Shown here: positions 16,882-23,747 of the stretch, piece after piece
Layout of the letters: each line of letters begins with the position of its first letter
Numbering within the stretch: the first letter of the stretch is position 1
From: Methylobacterium sp. J-026
GTDB taxonomy: Bacteria > Pseudomonadota > Alphaproteobacteria > Rhizobiales > Beijerinckiaceae
Reading direction: 5' to 3'
Length of the DNA stretch: 64,000 nucleotides
NCBI RefSeq assembly: GCF_022829585.1
Contig: NZ_JAKSYC010000270.1
Location: 1 to 64,000 of the forward strand
Notes under the pieces: generated by a model
Seen by the model: only the letters and a program-made list of their open reading frames with translations
Database searches by the model: none
What the model was told of the DNA's origin: nothing
Translations under genes and position numbers: made by a program

Positions 16882-18312
16882 GTGCCCCGCAAGCCCGGCT
16901 CAGACATCCCCTACGTCGCCGCCTACAACGGGTTCTACCGCGTCACGATGGCGGTGCCCAAGGAACTGCGCGGGCAGCTCGGCAACCGCCTCGTGCGTGG
17001 CCTCGACACGAAGTCGGTAGTGCTGGCCAAGACCCGGAGCGTGGCGGTCGTCGCCGAGTTCAAGAAGCGGATCGCCGATGCCTGGGACGCCCGGGGCGGC
17101 CGGAAGCATTCGCTCGTCGCGGAGGCGTTGGAACTGCGCCGCGAGATGAAGACCGCTCAGGGCTCGTTCCTGACCCTCATCGACCACCAGATCGAGGCGC
17201 GGGCCGCGGAGATACTGAACGCCGGCCGGCGGGAGGAGACCGTCATCGACGACGAGGAGGGACCGATCATGGCCGAGTTCTTCACGGCCGAGGCGCGGCG
17301 CGAGGCCTCCGAGTACCGCCGGATCGCCTACGGGAAGCTGACCCCGATCGCGGCACCGCATCCCGACTTCATGCGGAGCCTCAAGATCAAGGAACGCTCC
17401 AAGCTCGACGAACCGCGGGCTCTGAACCTGCTGCTCGACTGGATGGAGAGCCAGCGCATCCCCCGGCACGTCGAGGCCTTCGACCGGGACACGGCCCTGG
17501 CCTTCGCCGACTGGCTCCAGGAAAGCTCGGACCTGAGCTGGGCGTCGAAGGTCAAGTATTTCGGGCGCTTGAAGGTTTACTGGGCCTGGCTGTGCAAGCG
17601 CGGCATCGCCAAGGCGAACCCGATCTACGACCTGACGATCAAGCGGGAGGTCGTCGAGGGGGAGCAGGAGGAGCGCGCCTATACCGACACCGAGGTCCAG
17701 ACCTTGTTCATGGGCAAGCCGCTCGAAGGGGAGAGCATGCTCGACGTGATGGCCGTCGCTGCCTTGACCGGGGCCAGACTCGACGCGGTCATCGACCTGA
17801 AAGTCGGCGAGTGCGCCGAGGGGATCTTCGCGTTCAAGCCTCAGAAGAAGGAGACGGACGAGAGGCACGTGCCGATCCACCCAGACCTTCGCCCGATCGT
17901 CCTGCGGCGGATCAAGGGCAAGCCCCCGACGGCGAGCCTTTTCGAGGACTGGCCAGGGCCAAAGGCTCCGTCCAAGAAGCCGCGCTCCTCTTACTTTAGT
18001 AAGCGTTTCACGAGGTATTCGAGAGAAGTTGCGGTAAGAGATGAAGTTGAAGGGAAAAGAAGGTCTCTAGTTAACTTTCACAGCTTCAGGAGATGGTTCA
18101 TCACGAAGATGGAGCGTGCCGGCGTCAACGGTGACTTGATCGCAGCGATCGTCGGGCACAAGAGGTCCGGCCTCACCCTCGGCCGGTACAGCTCCGGGCC
18201 CGAGCTGCAGGCCGCACTCGACGCGATCAGCCTCGTCAAGTTGCCACCGCTCGACGGCAGCCCCGTCGTCGAGTCCCGCGGGCTCAAGCCCCTGAGGGAG
18301 AGGAAGGCATGA
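16882..18312 (+). CDS. Tyrosine-type site-specific integrase (genomic island)
   Basis: A 476-residue phage/island integrase. The amino arm-binding and SAM-like core-binding regions run to about residue 265 (SWASKVKYFGRLKVYWAWLC). The catalytic domain shows Arg in ALTGARLDAVIDL, HSFRRWFITKMERAG (His-x-x-Arg), GHKRSGLTLGRYSSG (His, then Tyr nucleophile). The start is GTG at 16882; no ATG is near. The gene stops 12 bp before a tRNA-Ser 3'-end sequence, the usual position of an integrase next to its attachment site. It therefore probably inserts its island into a tRNA-Ser gene. Confidence 0.93.
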   Translation: MPRKPGSDIPYVAAYNGFYRVTMAVPKELRGQLGNRLVRGLDTKSVVLAKTRSVAVVAEFKKRIADAWDARGGRKHSLVAEALELRREMKTAQGSFLTLIDHQIEARAAEILNAGRREETVIDDEEGPIMAEFFTAEARREASEYRRIAYGKLTPIAAPHPDFMRSLKIKERSKLDEPRALNLLLDWMESQRIPRHVEAFDRDTALAFADWLQESSDLSWASKVKYFGRLKVYWAWLCKRGIAKANPIYDLTIKREVVEGEQEERAYTDTEVQTLFMGKPLEGESMLDVMAVAALTGARLDAVIDLKVGECAEGIFAFKPQKKETDERHVPIHPDLRPIVLRRIKGKPPTASLFEDWPGPKAPSKKPRSSYFSKRFTRYSREVAVRDEVEGKRRSLVNFHSFRRWFITKMERAGVNGDLIAAIVGHKRSGLTLGRYSSGPELQAALDAISLVKLPPLDGSPVVESRGLKPLRERKA

Positions 18313-18324
18313 GACCGGCTGGCC

Positions 18325-18348
18325 GTTCGAATCCCGACCCCTCCGCCA
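18325..18348 (+). other. tRNA-Ser 3'-end fragment, attachment site (att)
   Basis: GTTCGAATCCCGACCCCTCC plus GCCA reproduces the T-loop, T-stem 3' strand, acceptor 3' strand (CCCCTCC), discriminator G and CCA of a tRNA-Ser with a GGAGGGG acceptor 5' strand. The bases before it (GGCC) do not pair as a T-stem, so the rest of the tRNA is absent. This is the classic duplicated 3' end left by integrase-mediated insertion. In this orientation the integrated element should lie to the left, with the intact tRNA gene at its other end, outside the window. Confidence 0.75.
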
Positions 18349-18411
18349 AACCCTAAGCGAGCCTGAGGAACAGCGGCTCGTACGGCAGAGGAAGGGCGGG
18401 GGCGGCCCCGT

Positions 18412-18924
18412 CTAGCGCGGGAGCGGGACGTGGGCGTACGTCTGGACGAAAGTGTCCACGAAGGCGCCGATGTCGAACTCGGGCTCGTCGGCGCCGGGCG
18501 GGGAAACCGGAGTGTCCATCGAGAACTCGAAGGCCTCCCCGGCGCCACCGGCGGCGCCCTGGTCAACGGTGGATCCGGTTTCGACGGACGAATCACCAGT
18601 TCCCTCGGGCTCGCCGGGGGCGCCGGGCGGGGCGTCGCCGCCAGCGGCGATCGCGTCGAGGACCAGGGCGCGCTGGCGCAGCTCGGCGGCCGCCTCCCGG
18701 GCGACCGTCTCGATGACGGGCAACATCCAGCCGGGAACAGGCTTGGCGCCGTTCGCCCATTGATTCAGGCGGACGCGGGGGACCGCGACGGGGCCGCGCT
18801 TTTCCAGGCGCGTGGCCAAGGCATTCTGCCACGAAGGGCCGTAGAGATACTCGCCGACCGTCATGAGCCGGCGCTGGCGGCCGGCCCGCTCCTCCGGTGT
18901 CAGGCGCTCGCGGGTCTCTGTCAT
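18412..18924 (-). CDS. Putative HTH DNA-binding protein
   Basis: A 170-residue protein. Residues about 18-75 (LMTVGEYLYGPSWQNALATR, then VRLNQWANGAKPVPGWM) match the HTH layout of XRE-like regulators: helix, polar turn, R-x-x-x-W-x-x-G-x-x-P-x-P. The rest is an acidic, Gly/Pro-rich, probably disordered tail. GAGGAG lies just upstream of the ATG at 18924. It is the last gene of a run of small minus-strand genes and shares the decamer AGGGTTACTC in its upstream region with the gene starting at 20135. It is a possible regulator of the cluster. Confidence 0.55.
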   Translation of the reverse strand: MTETRERLTPEERAGRQRRLMTVGEYLYGPSWQNALATRLEKRGPVAVPRVRLNQWANGAKPVPGWMLPVIETVAREAAAELRQRALVLDAIAAGGDAPPGAPGEPEGTGDSSVETGSTVDQGAAGGAGEAFEFSMDTPVSPPGADEPEFDIGAFVDTFVQTYAHVPLPR

Positions 18925-18953
18925 AGGGCACTCCTCAGGGTCACTCGATAGGG

Positions 18954-19250
18954 TTACTCAGGATAACCCGTATTGCCGCCAGGGAAAGGGTCCGGGAAGA
19001 AGCGCTGGCAGGATGTGATCCCCGGGTCGCCGGACGTGGGCTGGTACACGGACACGCACCGGACGTCGCACGGATCGCCGACCGGGCGCTTGTAGTGGAG
19101 CGTGGCGAACCACCCGGGCTCGCGGCCGACATGCTGGTGGTATCGCACGCGTCCCTGATCCAGGGGGATCACCAGGGTCATGTCGTCCTCGTCGTCATCG
19201 CTCGCCGGGACGATCGTCGGGAAGGGGATGATGGAGCTGGTCCTGGGCAT
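18954..19250 (-). CDS. Hypothetical small protein in orphan cluster
   Basis: A 98-residue protein with an acidic segment (ASDDDEDDMTLVIPLDQGRV) and a beta-rich, Cys-containing C-terminal half (GDPCDVRCVSVYQPTSG). No family, signal peptide or membrane segment is recognised. It is followed in the minus direction by the HTH gene (29 bp gap) and preceded by a long hairpin-bearing spacer. Confidence 0.5.
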   Translation of the reverse strand: MPRTSSIIPFPTIVPASDDDEDDMTLVIPLDQGRVRYHQHVGREPGWFATLHYKRPVGDPCDVRCVSVYQPTSGDPGITSCQRFFPDPFPGGNTGYPE

Positions 19251-19286
19251 GGTGGATTCCTTTGTGCGAGCGCGTGGCCCTTGTCG

Positions 19287-19311
19287 GGACCGCCCTGGCC
19301 GAGGGCGGTCC
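19287..19311 (-). repeat. Intergenic hairpin 1 of orphan cluster
   Basis: A perfect 10-bp stem (GGACCGCCCT with AGGGCGGTCC) and a 5-base loop, followed by a second small hairpin at 19321-19340 (CCGGGG with CCCCGG). The spacer carries the same boundary boxes as the other two: GTGCGAG on one side, and CGAGGCGGGTCTCA on the other, where TCA is the stop codon of the gene at 19369. Confidence 0.7.
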
Positions 19312-19368
19312 GGAGAAGGGCCGGGGCGTGGGAGCCCCGGCTCTTGGCGGCATCAATCGAGGCGGGTC

Positions 19369-19605
19369 TCAAGCGATCTCGCGCTCGGAGGCAAGCTCGG
19401 CGTCGACCCAGGCGAGGTCGACCTTCCAGTCCGCGAGAGCCATCCGGAGGTCGGCGGCCCGGGCGTTGTCCATGTCGGACATCGCCCCGATGACGGATCG
19501 ATGTAGGCGGGTGGCGCAGTTGTCCCGGCCCTCGATGACGTAGTCACGGTAGGCCTCTAAGCTCCCGTACTCAGCGATGACGCCAGCGCGTCTGATGGCA
19601 CTCAT
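19369..19605 (-). CDS. Hypothetical small helical protein
   Basis: A 78-residue helical protein (YGSLEAYRDYVIEGRDNCAT, then ALADWKVDLAWVDAELASER). No known domain is seen. Its stop codon sits inside the conserved box CGAGGCGGGTCTCA that also ends the next two upstream genes, so it belongs to the same hairpin-punctuated set. Confidence 0.5.
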   Translation of the reverse strand: MSAIRRAGVIAEYGSLEAYRDYVIEGRDNCATRLHRSVIGAMSDMDNARAADLRMALADWKVDLAWVDAELASEREIA

Positions 19606-19645
19606 GATGATGGTTCTCCCTGTGGATGGGCTGGGGCCCGTGCGA

Positions 19646-19678
19646 GGCCGGCGTTATCCGCGAAGCGCGGCGCCGGCC
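19646..19678 (-). repeat. Intergenic hairpin 2 of orphan cluster
   Basis: An 8-bp stem GGCCGGCG (19646-19653) pairs with CGCCGGCC (19671-19678), with an inner GCGC-type pairing around CGCGAAGCGCG. Flanked by GTGGATGGG...CCCGTGCGAGG on one side and CCCGAGGCGGGTCTCA on the other. The same flanks surround hairpin 3, while the stem sequence differs. Confidence 0.7.
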
Positions 19679-19690
19679 CCGAGGCGGGTC

Positions 19691-19903
19691 TCAGGCGGAG
19701 AACTTCGTCGTGGCATACGTCTCCGCATCCAGCTTGATCCGCTTGGTGAACGCACCGTAGCGCGAGCCGCAACCGTCCTGCCTCCTTGCGGCAGAGTTCG
19801 CCTCGCCGGCGGTCCGGTAGATCGGCGCTCCGTGCCTGACGACGCCGCTGAATCCGACTTGCCAGGCGTAGCGGCCAGGCTTGCTGGTCGTGGTCTTGGT
19901 CAT
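19691..19903 (-). CDS. Hypothetical small protein
   Basis: A 70-residue basic protein (MTKTTTSKPGRYAWQVGFSG and onward). An aromatic/beta amino part is followed by a short helix AGEANSAARRQDG. It resembles small orphan proteins of phages and integrative elements, but no family is recognised. It ends in the shared TGA-GACCCGCCTCG junction. Confidence 0.5.
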   Translation of the reverse strand: MTKTTTSKPGRYAWQVGFSGVVRHGAPIYRTAGEANSAARRQDGCGSRYGAFTKRIKLDAETYATTKFSA

Positions 19904-19958
19904 GATGGTGGTCTCCGATTCTCGGGTGGATGGGTCACTCGGTCTGAGGCCCGTGCGA

Positions 19959-19991
19959 GGGAGCCAGAACCCGCGGTGCGCGGTGGCTCCC
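19959..19991 (-). repeat. Intergenic hairpin 3 of orphan cluster
   Basis: An 8-bp stem GGGAGCCA (19959-19966) pairs with TGGCTCCC (19984-19991). The flanks match hairpin 2 (GTGGATGGG, CCCGTGCGAGG, CCCGAGGCGGGTCTCA), while the stem bases are different but still complementary. Confidence 0.7.
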
Positions 19992-20003
19992 CCGAGGCGG
20001 GTC

Positions 20004-20135
20004 TCAAAGGACGGTGGGGAAGGGCACCATCACCGCCGGCTCGGGGAGCTCGATCTCCTCGGCGTTCTCGGCCTCGACATGAGCGACGATGGCGTCGAGG
20101 AGGGTGTCAGTGGTGGTCTCGGTGGGCTGGGTCAT
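20004..20135 (-). CDS. Very small acidic protein, first gene of hairpin-punctuated set
   Basis: A 43-residue frame reading MTQPTETTTDTLLDAIVAHV and then an acidic stretch ending VMVPFPTVL. Its stop sits in the same CGAGGCGGGTCTCA junction as its two downstream neighbours, and GGGAGA (minus strand) lies just upstream of the start. A good sigma-70-like promoter lies 40-75 bp upstream. The architecture rather than sequence similarity makes it likely to be real. Confidence 0.5.
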   Translation of the reverse strand: MTQPTETTTDTLLDAIVAHVEAENAEEIELPEPAVMVPFPTVL

Positions 20136-20170
20136 CGTCGTCTCCCGCTTCTTTAGGGTTACTCGCTATA

Positions 20171-20229
20171 GTTACAAAATAGTACCGTCGTTCTGACGGG
20201 TCAAGGCCGTATTGGCACTATTTTGTAAC
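20171..20229 (-). promoter_or_regulatory. Promoter embedded in a 13-bp perfect inverted repeat (operator)
   Basis: GTTACAAAATAGT at 20171-20183 is the exact reverse complement of ACTATTTTGTAAC at 20217-20229, with 33 bp between. On the minus strand TTGACC, then 17 bases, then TATTTT forms a -35/-10 pair: the -10 falls in the proximal arm and the -35 between the arms. This strongly suggests a repressor-controlled promoter for the small-gene run starting at 20135. The arms are markedly AT-rich against a GC-rich background. Confidence 0.65.
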
Positions 20230-20712
20230 TCAGCGCCGTACCCCTGGGGCGGCGTTCGTGGCGGCCTGTCGCAGCAGCCTCCGGGTCTGCGCGCCCCGAC
20301 GCGCGGCCTCCCGTCGACGCTCGCGCCTGGCCTCCGCGTCGGCGTCGCGTTCGAACGGATCGCGATCCGGCGGCTTTCCGTCATCGGGGTAGCGCCGCCA
20401 TTTGCCGGCCCGGTCGTCCCATCCGAACGGGAGCGCGGCGGCGTCCGCGTGCCAGCGCATCCCCAGCCAGGGCGGCAGGGCGAGCGTGCCCCGGAACTCG
20501 ACCTGGACGCGGCCCCCGTCGAAGACGACGACGTCGGCGAGGCAGCGCGCCGGACCGTGCCACTCGACATGCACAACGGCGATGATGGGATCCGGGATTC
20601 CCGGCCCGGTGAGCGCCCGCAAGCGCTGGCGCACTGCCTCCTCGTCGTCCGGGGAGGCTCGCTCGTATGGGATCGCCCCGTCGAGCAGGGGCACTAGGGA
20701 CATCTGCGTCAT
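20230..20712 (-). CDS. Hypothetical protein with basic tail
   Basis: A 160-residue protein. The first 95 residues form an alpha/beta region (IIAVVHVEWHGPARCLADVV, FRGTLALPPWLGMRWHADAA) that could be a small-molecule or peptide-binding fold. The last 50 residues are highly charged and Arg-rich (RDADAEARRERRREAARRGA), probably nucleic-acid binding or disordered. It is 9 bp from the gene upstream at 20722. No family is recognised. Confidence 0.55.
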   Translation of the reverse strand: MTQMSLVPLLDGAIPYERASPDDEEAVRQRLRALTGPGIPDPIIAVVHVEWHGPARCLADVVVFDGGRVQVEFRGTLALPPWLGMRWHADAAALPFGWDDRAGKWRRYPDDGKPPDRDPFERDADAEARRERRREAARRGAQTRRLLRQAATNAAPGVRR

Positions 20713-20721
20713 GACGCGTCC

Positions 20722-21033
20722 TCAGCGGCGGAACTTGAGGACGGTGGCGGGCGCAGCCGCCGCGAAGGGGCCGTCCGAAGCTGGCTGCCAGGCCAGGACG
20801 CCGCGCGGACCCACGATCTCGATCATCGCGCCGCTCGCGACGAGCCGCTCCGTGTCGGCGGCAAGGTCGCTGACGAGGCGATCCAGCTTCTCCGGGGGGA
20901 CAAACTTCTCGACAGACTGACGGAACCGCTCGATCGCGGTCAGGCCGTCGCCGAGGACGCGCCTGACGAAGTCAGGGTCGAGGTCGTCGACGTGGATCGT
21001 GCGCCGGGTGGGCGTCGGGGTCGTATCGGGCAT
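20722..21033 (-). CDS. Hypothetical protein
   Basis: A 103-residue protein. A helical amino half (LDPDFVRRVLGDGLTAIERF) leads to a beta-like C-terminal segment (SGAMIEIVGPRGVLAWQP). No known domain is seen. It forms a pair with the gene at 20230 (same strand, 9 bp gap) inside the orphan cluster. Confidence 0.55.
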   Translation of the reverse strand: MPDTTPTPTRRTIHVDDLDPDFVRRVLGDGLTAIERFRQSVEKFVPPEKLDRLVSDLAADTERLVASGAMIEIVGPRGVLAWQPASDGPFAAAAPATVLKFRR

Positions 21034-21089
21034 TACGCTACTCGCTCGATGATGGCCCGAAGGCCGGGGGTGGACTGGGAAAGGGGGTG

Positions 21090-21311
21090 TCAGGCGTCGG
21101 GATCAGCTGGCGCCGAGGCCAACAGCAGGAGGCCGTAGATCCCGGCCACAGACCCCCACCACACCATCAGGATTTGAAGGGTGTCGGAGGCCTCGACGTG
21201 GGCGAGGGCGAGCCCCATCGGGCCGAGCGTGCCCGCCGCGGTGATGCGATCCACGACGAGCGGGAAGGCGTCGCGGAGGCACACGCGCAGGAATCGGACG
21301 GCCCGCTTCAT
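21090..21311 (-). CDS. Small membrane protein
   Basis: A 73-residue protein with a basic amino end (MKRAVRFLRVCLRDAFPLVV) and one clear C-terminal membrane helix (LQILMVWWGSVAGIYGLLLL); a weaker hydrophobic stretch (AAGTLGPMGLALA) may be a second. The start at 21311 overlaps the stop of the upstream HTH gene by 4 bp. Size and context recall holin-like or small orphan membrane proteins of phages, but there is no direct evidence for that role. Confidence 0.6.
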   Translation of the reverse strand: MKRAVRFLRVCLRDAFPLVVDRITAAGTLGPMGLALAHVEASDTLQILMVWWGSVAGIYGLLLLASAPADPDA

Positions 21312-21541
21312 GGCCGGTCCTCCACGGATGCCGGGACGTAGGCCGGCGGCAGTTCTCGCAGCCCCAGGAGCGACAGGACGCGATCGCCGGGCGCGCGCTT
21401 GCCGGCGATGAGCTTCGCGACGTGGCTCTGGTTCAGCCCGTGCCGGGCCGCCCATGCCCGCTGACCACCGGCCGCCAGTACCGCCGCCTGCAGGCATGTC
21501 CGGACGTCGTCGCCGGAGAGGGGGACGGGACGCCGGCTCAC
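21308..21541 (-). CDS. Cro/XRE-like HTH repressor
   Basis: A 77-residue protein with a helix-turn-helix: VLAAGGQRAWAARHGLNQSH, then VAKLIAGKRAPGDRVLSLLG. The Q-R-A-W-A...L-N-Q-S-H-V-A-K-L-I-A-G-K-R-A-P pattern is typical of phage Cro-like and YdaS-type regulators. It overlaps both neighbours by 4 bp. It is the best local candidate for binding the 13-bp inverted repeat at 20171-20229. Confidence 0.7.
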   Translation of the reverse strand: MSRRPVPLSGDDVRTCLQAAVLAAGGQRAWAARHGLNQSHVAKLIAGKRAPGDRVLSLLGLRELPPAYVPASVEDRP

Positions 21542-21912
21542 GACCGGTCCTCCCGCAGCGCGAGGCGCCCGCGCCGGTCCGTGGGCAGGCCGTAGCGCTT
21601 GGCGCCCCGGGCGATCGCCTGAGCCTGACAGGCGAACAGCTTGGCGATGGCCTTGAGCGTCAGATCCGGCTGCCGCAGCGCAAGGCGCAGCAGCGCCTCG
21701 CTCGGCATCTCGCCCTGCGGCTGCGTCGTGCCGCGAAGGCCGAGCTTCGTCGCGCGGTACCGGACGCGATTCTCATGGACGCCGTGTAGCCGCCCGATCG
21801 AGGCGTAGCCCTCACCCTGGTCGAGGAGCCTCCGAAGCTCCGCCTTCGGCGCCCTGTAGATCTCTACTGCCATGTCCGCCACCTGTCCGCGTGAGTCCAC
21901 TATCGGCTTCAC
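21538..21912 (-). CDS. Hypothetical HTH-like protein
   Basis: A 124-residue basic protein with two possible helix-turn-helix segments: LLDQGEGYASIGRLHGVHEN (about 29-48) and LTLKAIAKLFACQAQAIARG (about 84-103). Both resemble the recognition part of resolvase/transposase-type DNA-binding domains. An internal Met (start 21873) is an alternative. It is the first gene of a three-gene overlapping unit with the Cro-like gene and the small membrane protein gene. Confidence 0.55.
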   Translation of the reverse strand: MKPIVDSRGQVADMAVEIYRAPKAELRRLLDQGEGYASIGRLHGVHENRVRYRATKLGLRGTTQPQGEMPSEALLRLALRQPDLTLKAIAKLFACQAQAIARGAKRYGLPTDRRGRLALREDRS

Positions 21913-21999
21913 TGAGTCGCTAAACTGCGGTACTAAAAGCTCGCAGGCAAGGGGTAAAAGCGGTGAACGCGATTAACGATGAATCGGGAGTGAGTCCAA

Positions 22000-22539
22000 A
22001 TGGGACCTACTGATGAGACGGTGACCGTGGTGGTACGCGTCGGCGACCACGTGAGGCCGTTGGTCGTTTGGGCAGGCGACCGGACGCAGACGGCCGACAA
22101 GCTCGTCGCCGGCTTCGAGCGATTCGAGCGGCGGCAGCATTTCCTCGACGAGGAGCGGACGCGCTTTAAGGCCGAGATCGACGTCCCGATCGGCCGAGTC
22201 GTCATGACGGGTACGTGCCGCTGGCCGCTCGACAAGGAGATCTTCTTCTCGACGCCAGACGGCCTCGTCCCGATGTCCTATGCCGACGCGATGGACCACC
22301 TCGATCCCAACCCGGTTCGCATCGCAGACCGGGCCGCCCAGCGCGTCTTGGACGCCCACGCCGACGAGGCCGGCCTGCCTCGCACGCTCACCCGATTCGT
22401 CGGCCCGCACACGCTCGTCGCGGGGGTCCAGGCGGTCGGGAATTCCCTTGCGTATGCAGAGAGATGCACGGCGCGGCAGGCCTGGTGGCGGCGGGCGACG
22501 CTGGCGGAGGCGAGGGCCTGGGACGCAGGGCGCACGTAA
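22000..22539 (+). CDS. Hypothetical protein
   Basis: A 179-residue protein, first plus-strand gene after the divergent minus-strand cluster. It is alpha/beta with an acidic middle (DEERTRFKAEIDVPIGRVVM) and a helical C-terminal part. No membrane segment or known motif is seen. The intergenic region 21913-21999 should contain divergent promoters for both directions. Confidence 0.55.
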   Translation: MGPTDETVTVVVRVGDHVRPLVVWAGDRTQTADKLVAGFERFERRQHFLDEERTRFKAEIDVPIGRVVMTGTCRWPLDKEIFFSTPDGLVPMSYADAMDHLDPNPVRIADRAAQRVLDAHADEAGLPRTLTRFVGPHTLVAGVQAVGNSLAYAERCTARQAWWRRATLAEARAWDAGRT

Positions 22540-22633
22540 CGCACTTTGTGCCTTGCGTGGGGCCTTGGCAGTCTGCGCTCAGAGGGGACGGCGATCGGTC
22601 GAGCCCCCGAACAGCAGCAGCACAGGTGTTACC

Positions 22634-23359
22634 ATGGTTCGTCGTTTCCTCGCCGCCCTTTTCGCCGCCCTGGCCCGCGCCAACTCAGCGCTCCGCGGTG
22701 CCTACGGATTCCTGCACGACGCGGTCGAGGAGGCTGTCGCGCCGGTCGCGGACGCACTGCCGTGGCTGCGGGACCGCGCCGCGGATGCGGGTCAGGCCGG
22801 GGTGTCCCTCGCCGCCGGGATCCTGGCTCTGCCTGGGGCCGTCCTCAGCGGCATCCTGCCCAGAGCCACTCCGGGCCCGCAGGCCGTCGCGGACGATGCC
22901 GTCGCCCGTGACGAGTGCGGCCTGGGAAATGGCGGCGTGCACACCGCCGACCAGATCTTTGCCACCCATCACCGGGCCGCGGCCGCGGCCCTGCGCGACG
23001 GCGGAGAGGCTGCCCTCAAGCCGTTCCTTCCCTACGTGCCGGAGGGCGTCGTCACTTGGCTACGCAGTCTCGATCGTCGGGACCTCGACGTCGCCTGCCA
23101 GATCCCGCCGGCCGCGCTCGTGCGCCACGCCAATGCCAATCGCCTGTCCGAGTGCACACCGATGCTGCCGCCCCCGCTCCACCTGCAGCCTAAGGTGCCG
23201 GCGTTCGACGTCGAGGCAGTCGTCCGGGAGGCGAAGAAGAAGCTCGCCGGCCAGGCCCGCGAGATCGAGGCGATGTCCAGGCGGAACATCCGCCCCCTCG
23301 CCGAGCCGACATGGGACAACGAGCCGTCCTACACGGCGCCCCGGCCCGCGATGCACTGA
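22634..23359 (+). CDS. Hypothetical protein
   Basis: A 241-residue protein. Its amino part is amphipathic and hydrophobic (FLAALFAALARANSALRGAY; AGVSLAAGILALPGAVLSGI), suggesting membrane association. A soluble helical part follows (ADQIFATHHRAAAAALRDGG), then a basic helix AVVREAKKKLAGQAREIEAM. The start at 22634 is used because upstream in-frame sequence overlaps the previous gene and looks like a shadow. A strong terminator follows 24 bp after the stop. No family is recognised. Confidence 0.55.
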   Translation: MVRRFLAALFAALARANSALRGAYGFLHDAVEEAVAPVADALPWLRDRAADAGQAGVSLAAGILALPGAVLSGILPRATPGPQAVADDAVARDECGLGNGGVHTADQIFATHHRAAAAALRDGGEAALKPFLPYVPEGVVTWLRSLDRRDLDVACQIPPAALVRHANANRLSECTPMLPPPLHLQPKVPAFDVEAVVREAKKKLAGQAREIEAMSRRNIRPLAEPTWDNEPSYTAPRPAMH

Positions 23360-23383
23360 TAGGGGATAGCCCTGGAACGACGA

Positions 23384-23416
23384 AGGGCCCGCCGGGATGA
23401 CCGGCGGGCCCTTTTC
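23384..23416 (+). terminator. Rho-independent terminator
   Basis: An 11-bp stem, GGGCCCGCCGG with CCGGCGGGCCC, a 5-base loop (GATGA) and a TTTT run. It ends the plus-strand pair 22000-23359 and may also serve the convergent gene at 23439. Confidence 0.9.
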
Positions 23417-23438
23417 GTTACGCGGTGCCCTGATTGCG

Positions 23439-23747
23439 TCAGACGCCGATGGCCTCACGCAGGCCCGCGGTCAGGCGCTTCTCGTCGCGCAGGGCCTGAC
23501 GCAGGAGCCTGAGCTCGGCCAGCGCGTCCCCGAGCTGGCCCTCGGCCGAGGCGGCCCGGCGCTCGGCGGCGCGCTGGGCCCCGCGGGCCTCCTGCAGGCG
23601 GATGGCGAGCTCCTGGACGCTGTCGACGGCGCGCTCGCGGCGGACGCGGATCCCGTCGAGGGTGCCCTGGATGGCGGAATGCATGAGGAGGCCGCCCCGC
23701 GCGAGGTTCCCGCCCACTTCGAACCCAACCTCGCTCGCGATGCCCAT
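23439..23747 (-). CDS. Small coiled-coil hypothetical protein
   Basis: A 102-residue protein. A short Gly-rich amino end is followed by a continuous helix from about residue 30 (RVRRERAVDSVQELAIRLQE, RRAASAEGQLGDALAELRLL) with heptad-like Leu/Ala spacing, so probably a coiled coil. No known family is seen. It is convergent with the preceding gene across the terminator. Confidence 0.5.
   Translation of the reverse strand: MGIASEVGFEVGGNLARGGLLMHSAIQGTLDGIRVRRERAVDSVQELAIRLQEARGAQRAAERRAASAEGQLGDALAELRLLRQALRDEKRLTAGLREAIGV

Noticed and set aside
18325..18348. A complete tRNA-Ser gene
   Set aside because: Only the 3' end is present; the preceding bases are integrase 3' flank and do not form T-stem, anticodon or D arms.
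18412..23747. A complete prophage
   Set aside because: There are Cro-like regulators and small orphan genes, but no terminase, portal, capsid or tail genes. It is better called an orphan cluster of an integrative element.
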